This document shows, one piece after another, positions 45,262 through 55,487 of a stretch of 64,000 nucleotides of DNA. The stretch covers positions 434,001 through 498,000 of the forward strand of contig JAFKIL010000001.1 of NCBI GenBank assembly GCA_017306415.1, read 5' to 3'. Source of the stretch: Microbacterium sp. (lineage in GTDB: Bacteria; Actinomycetota; Actinomycetes; Actinomycetales; Microbacteriaceae). Every line of letters starts with the position of its first letter. Position 1 is the stretch's first letter. Made by a program: the position numbers and the translations under genes. The notes under the pieces were generated by a model. The model was not told where the DNA came from and ran no database searches. It saw only the letters and a list, made by a program, of their open reading frames with translations.

Positions 45262-48200
45262 GAGGCGGCCTCCAGGCGGGTGACGGCGACGTGGAATCCG
45301 CCGCGGTTGGCGTAGGTCCCCTTGGGCACGTAGACGACGTGCTCCGGCTGCGTGCCGAAGACGGCGGGCTGCCAGATCTCGGGCTCCGTGTCCGCCACGA
45401 CGTGGACGCCGTGCCCGTCGACCAGCACGGCGTGCTCGAGCGCCAGCGTCTCCCCCGCGACGTCGGCGGTGTCGAACGCCGACTGCACGGCGTTCCCGTC
45501 GTCGTGGTCGGAGAAGAGGAGCTGGAGACGGATGCGGTCGCTCACGTCGAAGCCGGCGGCCTTCCGCGTGTCCTGCACGGCGCGGATGACGTCGCGCGCG
45601 AGTCCCTCGGCCTCCAGCTCCGGCGTCGTCGTCGTGTCGAGCAGCACGAACCCGCCATCCGAGAGCAGCGCGAGCGCCTCCCCCTCGGGCCGGCCGGTGG
45701 TCTCGAGCGCGAGGTCGTACTCGCCGGGCACGAGAGGGATCCCCCCGGCGACGACCTGGCCGTCCTGCTCCGCCCAGTCACCGGCCTTCGCGGCCTGGAT
45801 GACCTGCTGCACCTGCTTTCCGAGACGGGGGCCCGCTGCGCGCGCGTTCACCGACAGGCGGTGGGTGATGCCGTACGACGTCGCCGCGCCGCCGTCCAGC
45901 TCGACGAGCTCGACGGACTTGACGTTGAGCTCATCCCGGAGGATGTCCTCGAACTGGGCGAGGTCGGCGGCCTGCGCGCGAACGACCGTGAGCCGCGCGA
46001 GCGGGAGGCGGACGCGCTTGCCTTCGCGCTTGCGCAGTGCGTTGGCCACGCTGGACACCTCGCGGACCGCGTCCATCGCCGTGCGGATGTCGGCCGCCGC
46101 GGGGAAGGCGGCGGCGTCCGGCCATTCCGTCAGGTGGACGCTGCGCCCGCCGGTGAGTCCCTGCCACACCCGCTCGGAGACGAGCGGGATGAGCGGCGCC
46201 GCCACGCGCGTGACCGTCTCCAGGACGGTGTACAGCGTGTCGAACGCCTCCGTGGTGGACTCGTCGCCCGGGACGATCCCGACCCAGAACCGGTCGCGCG
46301 AGCGGCGGATGTACCAGTTGGTGAGTGCCTCGGCGAAGTCGCGCAGTCGCTCGGCGGCCGTCGTGGAGTCGAGGCCCTCGAGATCCGCGGCGACGTCGCG
46401 GACGAGGTCTCCGGTGAGGGAGAGGATGTAGCGGTCCAGGACGTTCGTCGAGTCGGTGCGCCACCGTGCGGTGTACCCGGCATCCGGCTCTGCGGCGCCG
46501 CCCGCCGTCGCGGCGTTCGCGTAGGTCGTGAAGAAGTACCACGCGTTCCAGAGCGGCAGCAGGAACTCCCGCACGCCGGCGCGGATGCCCTCCTCCGTGA
46601 CGACGAGGTTCCCGCCGCGCAGGACGGAGCTCGACATCAGGAACCAGCGCATCGCGTCCGAGCCGTCGCGGTCGAACACCTCCGACACGTCGGGGTAGTT
46701 GCGCAGCGACTTCGACATCTTCTGGCCGTCGGAGCCGAGCACGATGCCGTGGCACGAAACCCCGGTGAACGCCGGACGGTCGAACAGGGCGGTGGACAGC
46801 ACGTGCATGAGGTAGAACCAGCCGCGCGTCTGCCCGATGTATTCGACGATGAAGTCGGCAGGAGAGTGCGTCTCGAACCACTCACGGTTCTCGAACGGGT
46901 AGTGCACCTGCGCGTAGGGCATCGAACCCGAGTCGAACCACACGTCGAAGACGTCCTCGATCCGGCGCATGGTGCTCCGACCGGTCGGATCGTCCGGGTT
47001 CGGTCGGGTCAGCTCGTCGATGTACGGGCGGTGCAGATCGACGTCGCCCTGCGGGTTGCGCGGCAGCGTGCCGAAATCGCGCTCCAGCTCCTCGAGCGAG
47101 CCGTACACGTCGATGCGCGGGTATGCGGGGTCGTCGCTGCGCCACACCGGGATCGGGGATCCCCAGTACCGGTTGCGGCTGACCGACCAGTCGCGGGCCC
47201 CCTCCAGCCACTTGCCGAACTGCCCGTGCTTGACGTTCTCCGGAACCCACGTGATCTGCTCGTTGCCCGCGAGCATCCGGTCTTTGATGTCGGTGACGCG
47301 GACGAACCAGCTCGACACCGCTCGGTAGATCAGCGGGTTGCGGCACCGCCAGCAGTGCGGGTACGAGTGCTCGTAGCTCGCGAGACGGAGAAGCCGGCCT
47401 TCCTGGCGCAGCAGGCGGACGAGCGGGGTGTTCGCATCGAACCAGTGCTCCCCCGCGACATCCGTCACCTGCGGCAGGAAGCGCCCGCCGTCGTCCAGGC
47501 TCATGATCAGCGGGATGCCGGCCGCCTCCGTCACGCGCTGGTCGTCCTCGCCGTAGGCGGGTGCCTGGTGCACGATGCCCGTGCCGTCCGACGTGGTCAC
47601 ATAGTCGTCGACGAGGATGCGCCAGGCGGTGCCCGTCCCCCACACGTGCGCGTCCGCGTAGTAGTCGAAGAGCCGGTCGTACGTGACGTCCGCCAGCTCC
47701 GCGCCCCGCACCGTCTGCACGACCGCTGCCCGCGCGTCCTCCCCGCTCTCGTACCCGAGGTCCTTGGCGTATCCGCCGAGCAGCTCCTCCGCGAGGAGGT
47801 AGCGGTGCGCAGTGGCCTCGAGGCTGTCGTCCGCGCGGCCGTCGGGACCGACGTGGACGTCCGCCGCTCCCCCCGGGCCGCCCGGGACGACGACATATCG
47901 GATGTCCGGACCGACCGCGAGCGCGAGATTCGTCGGCAGGGTCCAGGGCGTCGTGGTCCATGCCAGGGCGCGTACGCCGGTGAGGCCGAGCGCCTCCGCC
48001 TTGGCGCCGGTCAGGGGGAACGTCACCGTGACCGACGGGTCCTGCCGCATCTTGTAGACATCGTCGTCCATCCGCAGCTCGTGGTTGGACAGCGGCGTCT
48101 CGTCGCGCCAGCAGTAGGGCAGCACCCGGTAGCCCTCGTACGCCAGGCCCTTGTCGAAGAGCGTCTTGAACGCCCAGAGCACGGACTCCATGTACGAGGT

Positions 48201-48686
48201 GTCCAGCGTCTTGTACCCGCGCTCGAAATCGACCCAGCGCGCCTGCCGGGTGACGTAGTCCTCCCAGTCCCGGGTGTACTCGAGGACCGACTCGCGTGCC
48301 TTGGCGTTGAAGGTGGCGACGCCCATCCGCTCGATCTCGTCCTTCTCGGTGATCCCGAGCTGCTTCATCGCCTCGAGCTCGGCGGGCAGGCCGTGCGTGT
48401 CCCACCCGAAGACGCGGTCGACGCGCTTACCACGCATGGTCTGGAATCGGGGGAAGAGGTCCTTGGCGTATCCGGTCAGGAGGTGACCGTAGTGCGGCAG
48501 GCCGTTGGCGAACGGCGGACCGTCGTAGAAGACCCACTCCTCGGCGCCATCGCGCTGCGCGATGGACGCGCGGAACGTGTCGTCGCGCTGCCAGAAGGCG
48601 AGCGTCTCGCGCTCGAGATCGGGAAAGCGCGGGCTCGGGACGACTTCGGCGGCGGGGCCGAAGGCGGAAGGTCGGGGGTAGGTCAT
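45258..48686 (-). CDS. ileS: Isoleucyl-tRNA synthetase
   Basis: An 1142-residue class I synthetase. The HIGH motif appears as HYGH in [15 protein letters not shown] and KMSKS is in [13 protein letters not shown]. The CP1 editing domain and a long C-terminal region are present; the size and the HYGH form fit the second bacterial/eukaryote-like IleS type that is often mupirocin-resistant (family knowledge; resistance was not tested). The ATG at 48686 is the first gene start after the T-box leader, which predicts control by uncharged tRNA-Ile. The gene is coupled to folC. Confidence 0.96.
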   Translation of the reverse strand: MTYPRPSAFGPAAEVVPSPRFPDLERETLAFWQRDDTFRASIAQRDGAEEWVFYDGPPFANGLPHYGHLLTGYAKDLFPRFQTMRGKRVDRVFGWDTHGLPAELEAMKQLGITEKDEIERMGVATFNAKARESVLEYTRDWEDYVTRQARWVDFERGYKTLDTSYMESVLWAFKTLFDKGLAYEGYRVLPYCWRDETPLSNHELRMDDDVYKMRQDPSVTVTFPLTGAKAEALGLTGVRALAWTTTPWTLPTNLALAVGPDIRYVVVPGGPGGAADVHVGPDGRADDSLEATAHRYLLAEELLGGYAKDLGYESGEDARAAVVQTVRGAELADVTYDRLFDYYADAHVWGTGTAWRILVDDYVTTSDGTGIVHQAPAYGEDDQRVTEAAGIPLIMSLDDGGRFLPQVTDVAGEHWFDANTPLVRLLRQEGRLLRLASYEHSYPHCWRCRNPLIYRAVSSWFVRVTDIKDRMLAGNEQITWVPENVKHGQFGKWLEGARDWSVSRNRYWGSPIPVWRSDDPAYPRIDVYGSLEELERDFGTLPRNPQGDVDLHRPYIDELTRPNPDDPTGRSTMRRIEDVFDVWFDSGSMPYAQVHYPFENREWFETHSPADFIVEYIGQTRGWFYLMHVLSTALFDRPAFTGVSCHGIVLGSDGQKMSKSLRNYPDVSEVFDRDGSDAMRWFLMSSSVLRGGNLVVTEEGIRAGVREFLLPLWNAWYFFTTYANAATAGGAAEPDAGYTARWRTDSTNVLDRYILSLTGDLVRDVAADLEGLDSTTAAERLRDFAEALTNWYIRRSRDRFWVGIVPGDESTTEAFDTLYTVLETVTRVAAPLIPLVSERVWQGLTGGRSVHLTEWPDAAAFPAAADIRTAMDAVREVSSVANALRKREGKRVRLPLARLTVVRAQAADLAQFEDILRDELNVKSVELVELDGGAATSYGITHRLSVNARAAGPRLGKQVQQVIQAAKAGDWAEQDGQVVAGGIPLVPGEYDLALETTGRPEGEALALLSDGGFVLLDTTTTPELEAEGLARDVIRAVQDTRKAAGFDVSDRIRLQLLFSDHDDGNAVQSAFDTADVAGETLALEHAVLVDGHGVHVVADTEPEIWQPAVFGTQPEHVVYVPKGTYANRGGFHVAVTRLEAAS

Positions 48687-48915
48687 CGCGTCTCGCAGTG
48701 CTCGTGCCGGTCACGTCCGCCGGGACGACCCTCGCGAGCCGCGGTACCACCCTGCGTGATCCGCTCGGTCTCCCCGGTCGCTGCGCTCCCGCGGGCCGTG
48801 ACGGACCCTCTCTCACTGCGGCGGTGACGGGCCTGCCCCGCTCGGTTCTACTGAGGGCCTGCGCCCCGTTCTTCCGAGAGCTCCCCGGTGATGTCCGGAT
48901 CGATGCTGATACCTC
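48687..48915 (-). promoter_or_regulatory. T-box riboswitch of ileS with ultrashort Stem I
   Basis: The minus strand carries the T-box sequence GCAGGGTGGTACCGCGG (48739-48755), whose TGGT pairs with the tRNA acceptor end. About 140 nt earlier a short stem, CCGG-ACATCA-CCGG (48885-48898), presents an AUC codon (48890-48892) in its terminal loop. This is the Ile specifier in the ultrashort-Stem-I layout known from actinobacterial, translation-regulating ileS T-boxes. The start codon follows within 55 nt of the T-box and no terminator run is present, which favours translational control. Confidence 0.88.
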
Positions 48916-48916
48916 G

Positions 48917-48922
48917 ATTCTA
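48917..48922 (-). promoter_or_regulatory. -10 box of the ileS operon
   Basis: TAGAAT. It puts the transcript start a few bases before the T-box Stem I. Confidence 0.6.
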
Positions 48923-49003
48923 GCGGTCGGCGGCCGATGCCGGGGCTGGTCGGATTCCTGCATCGCGTCCACTAATGCGCGATCGATGGAAGGATGATTC
49001 GTC

Positions 49004-50350
49004 GTGAGCACCACCGTCTCCCTCCCCGCACCCACCGCCGCCCCGACCGGACGCGTCGCCTGGGCATCCATGATCGGCACGTCCCTCGAGTCGTTCGACT
49101 TCTATGTCTTCGCCTACTTCTCCGCCTACTTCATCGGTCCGCTCTTCTTCGACCCGCTCGGATCCTTCGGGGGCACGCTCGCCTCGTTCTCCACGATCGC
49201 GGTGGCCTTCGTCGTCCGCCCGATCGGTGCGGTGCTGTTCGGCCACATGGGCGACCGCCTCGGGCGCCGGGCCACTCTCCTGTGGACGGTCGCGCTGATG
49301 GGGGTCGCGACCGGGCTCATCGGTGCCTTGCCGACCTACGCGCAGGCCGGATGGCTCGGCGCGATCCTCCTCGTCCTGCTCCGGATCGTCCAGGGACTGT
49401 CCCTCGGAGGGGAATGGGGCGGGTCGATCCTCCTCGCGACCGAGCATTCCGGACCGGTGAAGCGCGCCTTCTACGCCGCGGTCCCGCAGCTCGGATCCCC
49501 GGTCGGCTCGATCCTCTCCGCCGCGGTGTTCATCGCGATGACGCTCACGATGCCCGCGGCACAGCTCGCCGCGTGGGGCTGGCGCATCCCGTTCCTGCTC
49601 GCGATTCCGCTCCTCGCTGTCTCCCTCTACCTCCGCTGGTCTATCGATGAGACGCCGGTGTTCCGGGAGGTCGTGGCCGAAGGCCGTCGCGACCGTCTGC
49701 CGATCGCGACGCTCTTCGCCCGCCGTCCCGCGGCTTTCGTCATCGCCATCGGCGCTGCCCTCCTCGGCATCGGCTCCTACTCGCTGATGAACACGTACAC
49801 GATCGACTACGGCGTGTCCAAGCTCGGGTTCAGCTTCCAGGACCTGCTCGTGGCGACGACGATCGGCGCGCTCCTGCAGCTGATCACGATCCCGCTGTTC
49901 GGCGTGTGGGCGAATCGCATCGGCTCCGCCCGGGTGGTCGCGTGGGGCGCGCTCGGGACGCTGCTCATCACGTTCCCGATGTACTTCCTGCTGCAGTTCG
50001 CGACGTTCCCGATCCTCGTCGCCACCATGATCATCGGCGGCATCCTGCCCACGATGTCGTGGGCGGCACTCGGCGGACTCATGAACGACCTGTTCCCCGA
50101 CCATTTCCGGTACTCGGCACTGTCGGTGGCCTACGCCATCGCCGCGACGGTGAGCGGCTTCGTTCCGCTGCTCACCCTCGTCCTGGGCCAGAGCACCGGC
50201 TACGCGTGGTGGCATCCCGGGATCATCCTCGCCGTCCTGTCGGCGGTCACCCTCGTCGCCGCGGTCACGGCCGCACGGCGGCGCGCCGAGCCCGAGTCGG
50301 GCCAGGAACCCGAGACGGATGCCGATCGCGACTCCGCTCCGGCGGTCTGA
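49004..50350 (+). CDS. MFS transporter of the metabolite:H+ symporter type
   Basis: A 448-residue, 12-helix major facilitator. The loop 2-3 motif is GHMGDRLGRRATLLWTVALM and the family block LRIVQGLSLGGEWGGSILLA follows, both typical of the MHS family (ProP, ShiA, KgtP, citrate relatives). IDETPVFREV after the sixth helix is also characteristic. The substrate cannot be told; MHS members carry organic acids, betaines or shikimate. The GTG at 49004 has AGGA 9 nt upstream. The C-terminus is charged. It is followed 1 nt later by a pentapeptide-like gene. Confidence 0.88.
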   Translation: MSTTVSLPAPTAAPTGRVAWASMIGTSLESFDFYVFAYFSAYFIGPLFFDPLGSFGGTLASFSTIAVAFVVRPIGAVLFGHMGDRLGRRATLLWTVALMGVATGLIGALPTYAQAGWLGAILLVLLRIVQGLSLGGEWGGSILLATEHSGPVKRAFYAAVPQLGSPVGSILSAAVFIAMTLTMPAAQLAAWGWRIPFLLAIPLLAVSLYLRWSIDETPVFREVVAEGRRDRLPIATLFARRPAAFVIAIGAALLGIGSYSLMNTYTIDYGVSKLGFSFQDLLVATTIGALLQLITIPLFGVWANRIGSARVVAWGALGTLLITFPMYFLLQFATFPILVATMIIGGILPTMSWAALGGLMNDLFPDHFRYSALSVAYAIAATVSGFVPLLTLVLGQSTGYAWWHPGIILAVLSAVTLVAAVTAARRRAEPESGQEPETDADRDSAPAV

Positions 50351-50351
50351 C

Positions 50352-51017
50352 GTGGCCGCCCGTCGCTCGAACGACGGCCCGTCGGCCCCGCGGGTGTCGA
50401 CGCCGGACCTTCCGGCCGATCTCGAGCGCGTGACGGGCTTCGCCCCCCACGACGATCTGCTCGGGGTCGTGATCGCAGGGCTCGCAGGGACCGTCTCGGC
50501 GGCGCACGCCCACCTCACCGAGTGCGCGATCGCCGCGGCATCCGTCGACCGACTCGATCTGACCGGCGCGACGCTCGCGGACGTCGAGCTCGATGACGTG
50601 CGGGCGGCCGAGCTGACGGCGCGCACAGGACGGTGGCGCAACGTCCGCATCGCCGGCGGCCGGATCGGCACCCTCGACCTCTCGTCGGCCGAGCTGGATT
50701 CCATCGAGCTGCACGGCGTCCGCATCGACTACCTCTCGCTGGCGCAGGCGCGGGTGGGCGATGTCCTGCTGCGCGACTGCGTGCTGCGGACGGTCGATCT
50801 GCCGAACGCGACGCTGTCACGGATGCGCTTCGAGGGCTGCCAGGCGGACGAGGTCGACACCAGGGGACTCACCCTGCGCGACCTGGACCTCAGGGGCCTC
50901 GAGGCCGTGTCGTTCACCGACCCGGCGGCGCTCCGGGGCGCCACGCTCAGCCTGCGCCAGATCGGACTCCTCGCCGGCGACCTCGCCCGCGCACTCGGCA
51001 TCGACGTCCGCGACTGA
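50352..51017 (+). CDS. Pentapeptide-repeat-like protein
   Basis: A 221-residue protein with a run of quasi-repeats of the A(D/N)LxX type, for example LDLTGATLADVELDDVRAAE, LDLSSAELDSIELHGVRI, VDLPNATLSRMRFEGC and RDLDLRGLEAVSF. These suggest a right-handed quadrilateral beta-helix. Some such proteins mimic DNA and protect gyrase, but most are unassigned. The start is GTG at 50352, just after the transporter stop; an in-frame GTG-led extension back to 50319 overlaps the transporter. The promoter for valS lies just after the gene. Confidence 0.78.
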   Translation: MAARRSNDGPSAPRVSTPDLPADLERVTGFAPHDDLLGVVIAGLAGTVSAAHAHLTECAIAAASVDRLDLTGATLADVELDDVRAAELTARTGRWRNVRIAGGRIGTLDLSSAELDSIELHGVRIDYLSLAQARVGDVLLRDCVLRTVDLPNATLSRMRFEGCQADEVDTRGLTLRDLDLRGLEAVSFTDPAALRGATLSLRQIGLLAGDLARALGIDVRD

Positions 51018-51025
51018 CGCGCCCG

Positions 51026-51031
51026 TAGAAT
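51026..51031 (+). promoter_or_regulatory. Candidate -10 box of valS
   Basis: TAGAAT without a clear -35. The implied leader of about 60 nt contains GAGGAG before the ATG but no T-box motif. Confidence 0.45.
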
Positions 51032-51096
51032 AGGGGGGCATCCCACACTCAGGCACGCTCACACAGTGCCGCACATATCGCTCGAGGAGATCGACC

Positions 51097-53676
51097 ATGG
51101 CCGACGCGCAGATTCCGGACAAGCCCGCCCTGGAGGGCCTCGAGCAGAAGTGGGATGCCGCGTGGCGCGACCGCGGCACCTATCTCTTCGACAGGGATGC
51201 GGCGAGGGCGAAGGGCCGCGCCGGGGTGTACTCCGTCGACACTCCCCCGCCGACCGCGTCGGGGAGCCTGCACATCGGGCACGTGTTCTCGTTCACCCAC
51301 ACGGACCTCAAGGTGCGCTACGAGCGGATGCGCGGCAAGACGGTGTTCTACCCGATGGGCTGGGACGACAACGGCCTGCCCACCGAGCGTCGCGTGCAGA
51401 ACTACTACGGCGTGCGATGCGATCCGTCCCTCCCCTACGACCCGGACTTCACGCCCCCGTTCGAGGGCGGCGACAACAAGAGCTCGCGGGCGGCCGATCA
51501 GCTGCCCATCAGTCGCCGCAACTTCATCGAACTGTGCGAGCGCCTCACCGTCGAAGACGAGAAGCACTTCGAGTCGCTGTTCCGTCAGCTCGGCCTGAGC
51601 GTGGACTGGACGCAGACGTACCGGACGATCTCCGACGACACGATGCGCACGAGCCAGTCGGCGTTCCTGCGCAACCTCGAGCGCGGTGAGGCGTATCAGG
51701 CCCTCGCCCCGACCCTGTGGGACATCGACTTCCGCTCAGCGATCGCGCAGGCGGAGCTCGAGGACAGGGAGCAGCAGGCCGCCTACCACCGCCTCGCCTT
51801 CCACAGGTCCGACGGCACGGGCGACCTGATCATCGAGACGACTCGCCCCGAACTCCTGGCCGCGTGCGTCGCCGTCGTCGCGCATCCCGAGGACGAGCGC
51901 TACCGCCCGCTGTTCGGGACCACCGTGCGCACGCCGCTGTTCGATGTCGAGGTGCCGGTCGTGGCGCACCCGCTGGCCCAGCCCGACAAGGGCTCCGGCA
52001 TCGCAATGATCTGCACCTTCGGCGACGTCACCGACATCGTGTGGTGGCGTGAGCTCGACCTCCCGAACCGGACGATCCTCGGGAAGGACGGCCGCGTGCT
52101 CGCCGAGGCCCCCGACGTCATCGTCGGCGAGGGACCCCGGGCCGCCTACGCCGAGCTGGTGGGGAAGACGGTGTTCAGCGCCCGCAAGGCGGTGGTGGAG
52201 CTCCTCGATGCCTCCGGCGAGCTGGAAGGCGTGTCGAAGCCGTTCTCGCATGTGGTCAAGTTCTACGAGAAGGGCGACCGTCCGCTCGAGATCGTGTCCA
52301 CGCGGCAGTGGTACGTGCGCAACGGTGCCCGCGATGCGGCGCTCCGCGACACCCTCATCTCCCTGGGGAAGACGATGTCGTGGCATCCGGACTTCATGCG
52401 TGTGCGCTACGAGAACTGGACCAACGGCCTCACCGGAGACTGGCTCGTGTCGCGGCAGCGGTTCTTCGGCGTGCCGATCCCGGTCTGGTACGCGCTGGAC
52501 CAGAACGGCGAACGGGACTACGACCGGGTCCTCGTTCCGGACGCGGCGAGCCTGCCCGTCGATCCCACGACCGATGTCCCTCCGGGCTACACCGAGGACC
52601 AGCGCGGCATCCCCGGTGGTTTCGAGGGCGAGCGCGACATCTTCGACACGTGGGCGACGTCGTCGCTCACGCCGCAGCTCGCCGGAGGCTGGCATCGCGA
52701 CGACGAGCTGTGGGACCTCGTGGCGCCTTTCGACCTGCGCCCGCAGGGGCAGGACATCATTCGCACCTGGCTCTTCTCGACCATGCTGCGCAGCGCTCTC
52801 GAGGACGGCAGGGCGCCCTGGGCGAACGCCGCGATCTCGGGCTTCATCGTGGACCCCGACCGCAAGAAGATGTCCAAGTCGAAGGGGAACGTGGTCACAC
52901 CGGCCGACATCCTCGAGCGGCACGGCACGGACGCGGTGCGCTACTGGGCGGCCTCGAGCCGCCTGGGGTCGGACGCGGCCTTCGATCCGCAGAACCCGAC
53001 CCAGGTGAAGATCGGCCGCCGCCTCGCGATCAAGGTCCTGAACGCCGCGAAGTTCGTGCTGTCGTTCCCCGTGCCGGAGGGGGCGACCATCACGCACGCG
53101 CTCGACGCCAGCATGCTCGCCACGCTCGACGGCGTGGTGAGGGACGCGACGCGCGCCTACGAGGCCTACGACCACGCCCGCGCCCTCGAGCTGACCGAGG
53201 GGTTCTTCTGGACCTTCTGCGACGACTACCTCGAGCTGGTGAAGGAGCGCGCCTACGACCGCTCGGACGTCGGGCAGGCATCCGCCGCCTTCGCGCTGCG
53301 GACGGCGCTGTCGACGCTGCTGCGGCTCCTCGCCCCCGTGCTCGCGTTCGCGACGGAGGAGGCGTGGTCGTGGTTCGAGGAGGGTTCGGTGCACACCGCC
53401 TCCTGGCCGGAGCCGGGAGGCGCGGAGGGCGACCCGGCTGTCCTGGTCGCCGTCGGAGAGGCGCTCATCGGGATCCGTCGCGCGAAGACCGAGGCCAAGG
53501 CGTCCCAGAAGACGTCGGTGGCCCGGGCGGTCATCGCTGCGCCCGGCGCGACGATCGAGCGTCTGCGGCTCGCCGAAGGGGATCTGAAGGCCGTCGGCCG
53601 GATCGCGCTCATCGAATACGTCGAATCCGATCAGGTCGCCGTGCGCGACATCGAACTCGACCCCGCGGAGGTCTGA
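51097..53676 (+). CDS. valS: Valyl-tRNA synthetase
   Basis: An 859-residue class I synthetase that charges tRNA-Val. The HIGH motif is in GSLHIGHVFSFTHTD and KMSKS in [15 protein letters not shown]. The sequence GWDDNGLPTERRVQNYYGVR, with Thr-Glu after Pro, resembles the archaeal/Rickettsia-like ValS type found in many actinobacteria (family knowledge, moderate certainty). The length is near 860 residues rather than 950. The ATG at 51097 has GAGGAG at ideal distance. The small gene downstream starts 1 nt after the stop. Confidence 0.96.
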   Translation: MADAQIPDKPALEGLEQKWDAAWRDRGTYLFDRDAARAKGRAGVYSVDTPPPTASGSLHIGHVFSFTHTDLKVRYERMRGKTVFYPMGWDDNGLPTERRVQNYYGVRCDPSLPYDPDFTPPFEGGDNKSSRAADQLPISRRNFIELCERLTVEDEKHFESLFRQLGLSVDWTQTYRTISDDTMRTSQSAFLRNLERGEAYQALAPTLWDIDFRSAIAQAELEDREQQAAYHRLAFHRSDGTGDLIIETTRPELLAACVAVVAHPEDERYRPLFGTTVRTPLFDVEVPVVAHPLAQPDKGSGIAMICTFGDVTDIVWWRELDLPNRTILGKDGRVLAEAPDVIVGEGPRAAYAELVGKTVFSARKAVVELLDASGELEGVSKPFSHVVKFYEKGDRPLEIVSTRQWYVRNGARDAALRDTLISLGKTMSWHPDFMRVRYENWTNGLTGDWLVSRQRFFGVPIPVWYALDQNGERDYDRVLVPDAASLPVDPTTDVPPGYTEDQRGIPGGFEGERDIFDTWATSSLTPQLAGGWHRDDELWDLVAPFDLRPQGQDIIRTWLFSTMLRSALEDGRAPWANAAISGFIVDPDRKKMSKSKGNVVTPADILERHGTDAVRYWAASSRLGSDAAFDPQNPTQVKIGRRLAIKVLNAAKFVLSFPVPEGATITHALDASMLATLDGVVRDATRAYEAYDHARALELTEGFFWTFCDDYLELVKERAYDRSDVGQASAAFALRTALSTLLRLLAPVLAFATEEAWSWFEEGSVHTASWPEPGGAEGDPAVLVAVGEALIGIRRAKTEAKASQKTSVARAVIAAPGATIERLRLAEGDLKAVGRIALIEYVESDQVAVRDIELDPAEV

Positions 53677-53677
53677 C

Positions 53678-53926
53678 ATGCAGCTCGGAACACGGTGGAC
53701 GGCCGGAGAGGAGCCGCCGGCGCGGCTTCCGGAGGTGCTTCGACGGGAGATCGCCGCGGTGGAGGCGGCCTTGCCGCCCGACGCGCTGGGTCAGCCTGCC
53801 CCGCGGTGGACGCTGACCTGGCTCGAGGGTCGGCCCGTGGCCGAGCTCGAGACGGGCGTCGTCGTCACGGTCGACCGGGACGGTGCGCCGGTCGTGCGAC
53901 ATGATGACGAGGACGAGTTCGCCTAG
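53678..53926 (+). CDS. Small hypothetical protein downstream of valS
   Basis: An 82-residue acidic protein beginning [20 protein letters not shown] and containing [18 protein letters not shown]. It has no transmembrane segment or recognised domain. It starts 1 nt after the valS stop, so it is almost certainly cotranscribed. Its TAG stop and the TAG stop of the convergent transporter gene share the palindrome CTAG. Coding is supported by coupling and sensible composition, but the function is unknown. Confidence 0.72.
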   Translation: MQLGTRWTAGEEPPARLPEVLRREIAAVEAALPPDALGQPAPRWTLTWLEGRPVAELETGVVVTVDRDGAPVVRHDDEDEFA

Positions 53927-55257
53927 GCATCCGCGAGCTGCTCGGCACCCGCGGCTTTCGTGCCGACGACGATGAGCCGCGCGGCGACCAGCGCGGCGAT
54001 CATCGCGACCGCGCCCCCGATGAGGAACGGCAGCTGCAGGCTGGTCCGGGCGACCCAGCCGCCGAGGACCGTCGCGATCGGGAACAGGCCCCATGTGAGC
54101 ATCCGGATGATGCCCAGCACCCGCCCGAAGAGGCGGGGTGGCACGATCTGTTGACGCAGTGCGCCCCACGGCACGTTCCAGATCGAGATCGCGAACGCGC
54201 CGAAGGAGTAGGCGAGAACCGCGGTCACGACGTTCGGGGCGATCCCGACGAGGGCGAGGCCCAGACCACCGCACAGGTTCGCGCCGAGCATGACCGGCCC
54301 GCGCCCGAATCGCGACACGAGTCCCGAGGCGATCACCGAACCGAGCAGCGCCCCGACACCGACCCCCGCCGTCACGAAGCCGATCGCCGCGGCGGGGACG
54401 TGTTGCGCATCCAAGAAGAACAGGATGCTGGCGGCCTGTGCGAACGAGAGCGCGCTGCCGACGACCGAGGTGAACAGCACCATGGCGCGCAGGTACCGGT
54501 GGTTCAAGAGGTATCGCACCGCCTCCCCCGCCGAGACCGATGCGGTCGGTGCGACCGGAACGGCCTCGGCCTCCGCGCCGGCCGGTGCGATGTCGGGTTC
54601 GCGCGCGACGATCGTGTCCGGGGGCGACTGCAGCGGACGCGCGGCCGACAGCGGCAGGAGGAGCGCCAGTGCGATCGGGACCAGGTAGCCGATGGTCCCC
54701 ACCCAGAGCGGGAGGGCGAGCGACAGGGCGAACAGGATGCCGCCGATGGGCGTCGCGACGAAGTTGTCGATCGTGACCTGAGCCATCTGGATGCGGCCGT
54801 TGGCGCGATCGAGCTGCGGACGCCGGACCACCCCGGGAAGGGCCGCGTTGGTCGCATTGTCGAAGAGCGTCTCGCCGATGCCGAACAGTAGGACGCCGGC
54901 CAGCAGCCACCACACCGTGATCGTCTGCGTCACCGTCAGCACGGCGAGTGCCAGCGCGACGGCGCAGCGCAGTCCGTTCCCGACCGCCATCACCATGCGG
55001 CGGTCGAAGCGATCCACGATCATGCCGGCGGGGAGGCCGAAGATCAGCCAGGGCAGGAAGGCGAGTGCGCCCACGAGCGAGATGAGGACCGGGTCGCGCG
55101 TCAGCGTCGTGGCGATGAGCGGAACGGCCGTGCGCCCGATCCCGTCGGCGAGCCCGCTGAAGGCGGCGGCCGTCCAGAGCTTGCCGAAGTCGCGCCCGAG
55201 ACCTTTCGGTCGCGGCGCGGGCGCGGCGGGGGCGGCTGTCGATGCGTCCGCGGTCAT
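53923..55257 (-). CDS. MFS transporter (MFS_3, EntS-like exporter family)
   Basis: A 444-residue, 12-helix major facilitator resembling EntS-type drug or siderophore exporters. The N-terminus is soluble for about 25 residues (Ala/Pro-rich), then [20 protein letters not shown]. Motif A appears as [19 protein letters not shown] Pro/Ala/Glu-rich cytoplasmic loop separates the two halves. The ATG overlaps the stop of the upstream 77-residue gene (ATGA), itself coupled to an ArsR-like regulator, so the exporter is probably regulated by it. The substrate is unknown. Confidence 0.88.
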   Translation of the reverse strand: MTADASTAAPAAPAPRPKGLGRDFGKLWTAAAFSGLADGIGRTAVPLIATTLTRDPVLISLVGALAFLPWLIFGLPAGMIVDRFDRRMVMAVGNGLRCAVALALAVLTVTQTITVWWLLAGVLLFGIGETLFDNATNAALPGVVRRPQLDRANGRIQMAQVTIDNFVATPIGGILFALSLALPLWVGTIGYLVPIALALLLPLSAARPLQSPPDTIVAREPDIAPAGAEAEAVPVAPTASVSAGEAVRYLLNHRYLRAMVLFTSVVGSALSFAQAASILFFLDAQHVPAAAIGFVTAGVGVGALLGSVIASGLVSRFGRGPVMLGANLCGGLGLALVGIAPNVVTAVLAYSFGAFAISIWNVPWGALRQQIVPPRLFGRVLGIIRMLTWGLFPIATVLGGWVARTSLQLPFLIGGAVAMIAALVAARLIVVGTKAAGAEQLADA

Positions 55258-55487
55258 CGCGGAAGGAGTCCCGAGTGCGCTGCGGCGCTGGCGTCGCGGC
55301 GGCGCTCGATCGCGACATCGGCCGCGGACGCGGACGGTCGCCCGGCGGAGCTGCGACGTCGTCGTTCCATGCGGGCGACGGCGAGTGTCTCCAGTGCCCG
55401 GGACGAGCCGAGCAGGAGTCGCTCCACGGCGGTGGGCGCGCCCAGGACGGTGCGGTGCGCGGAGGTGCGTGCGCTGACTGCGGTCAT
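55254..55487 (-). CDS. Small basic hypothetical protein between regulator and exporter
   Basis: A 77-residue Arg/Ala-rich protein, [20 protein letters not shown] at the start, with [20 protein letters not shown] as a likely amphipathic helix. It has ATGA overlaps with both neighbours: its ATG with the regulator stop and its stop with the exporter ATG. That double coupling is the main evidence that it is real. No family is recognised and no transmembrane helix is predicted. The longer frame upstream is a shadow of the regulator gene. Confidence 0.65.
   Translation of the reverse strand: MTAVSARTSAHRTVLGAPTAVERLLLGSSRALETLAVARMERRRRSSAGRPSASAADVAIERRRDASAAAHSGLLPR

Noticed and set aside
45291-48827. 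An 1178-codon open frame opposite ileS
   Set aside because: Mirror of the ileS coding frame. It also crosses the T-box leader.
51018-51096. T-box in front of valS
   Set aside because: The 79-nt gap is too short and lacks the T-box motif. It holds only a -10 candidate and a ribosome-binding site.
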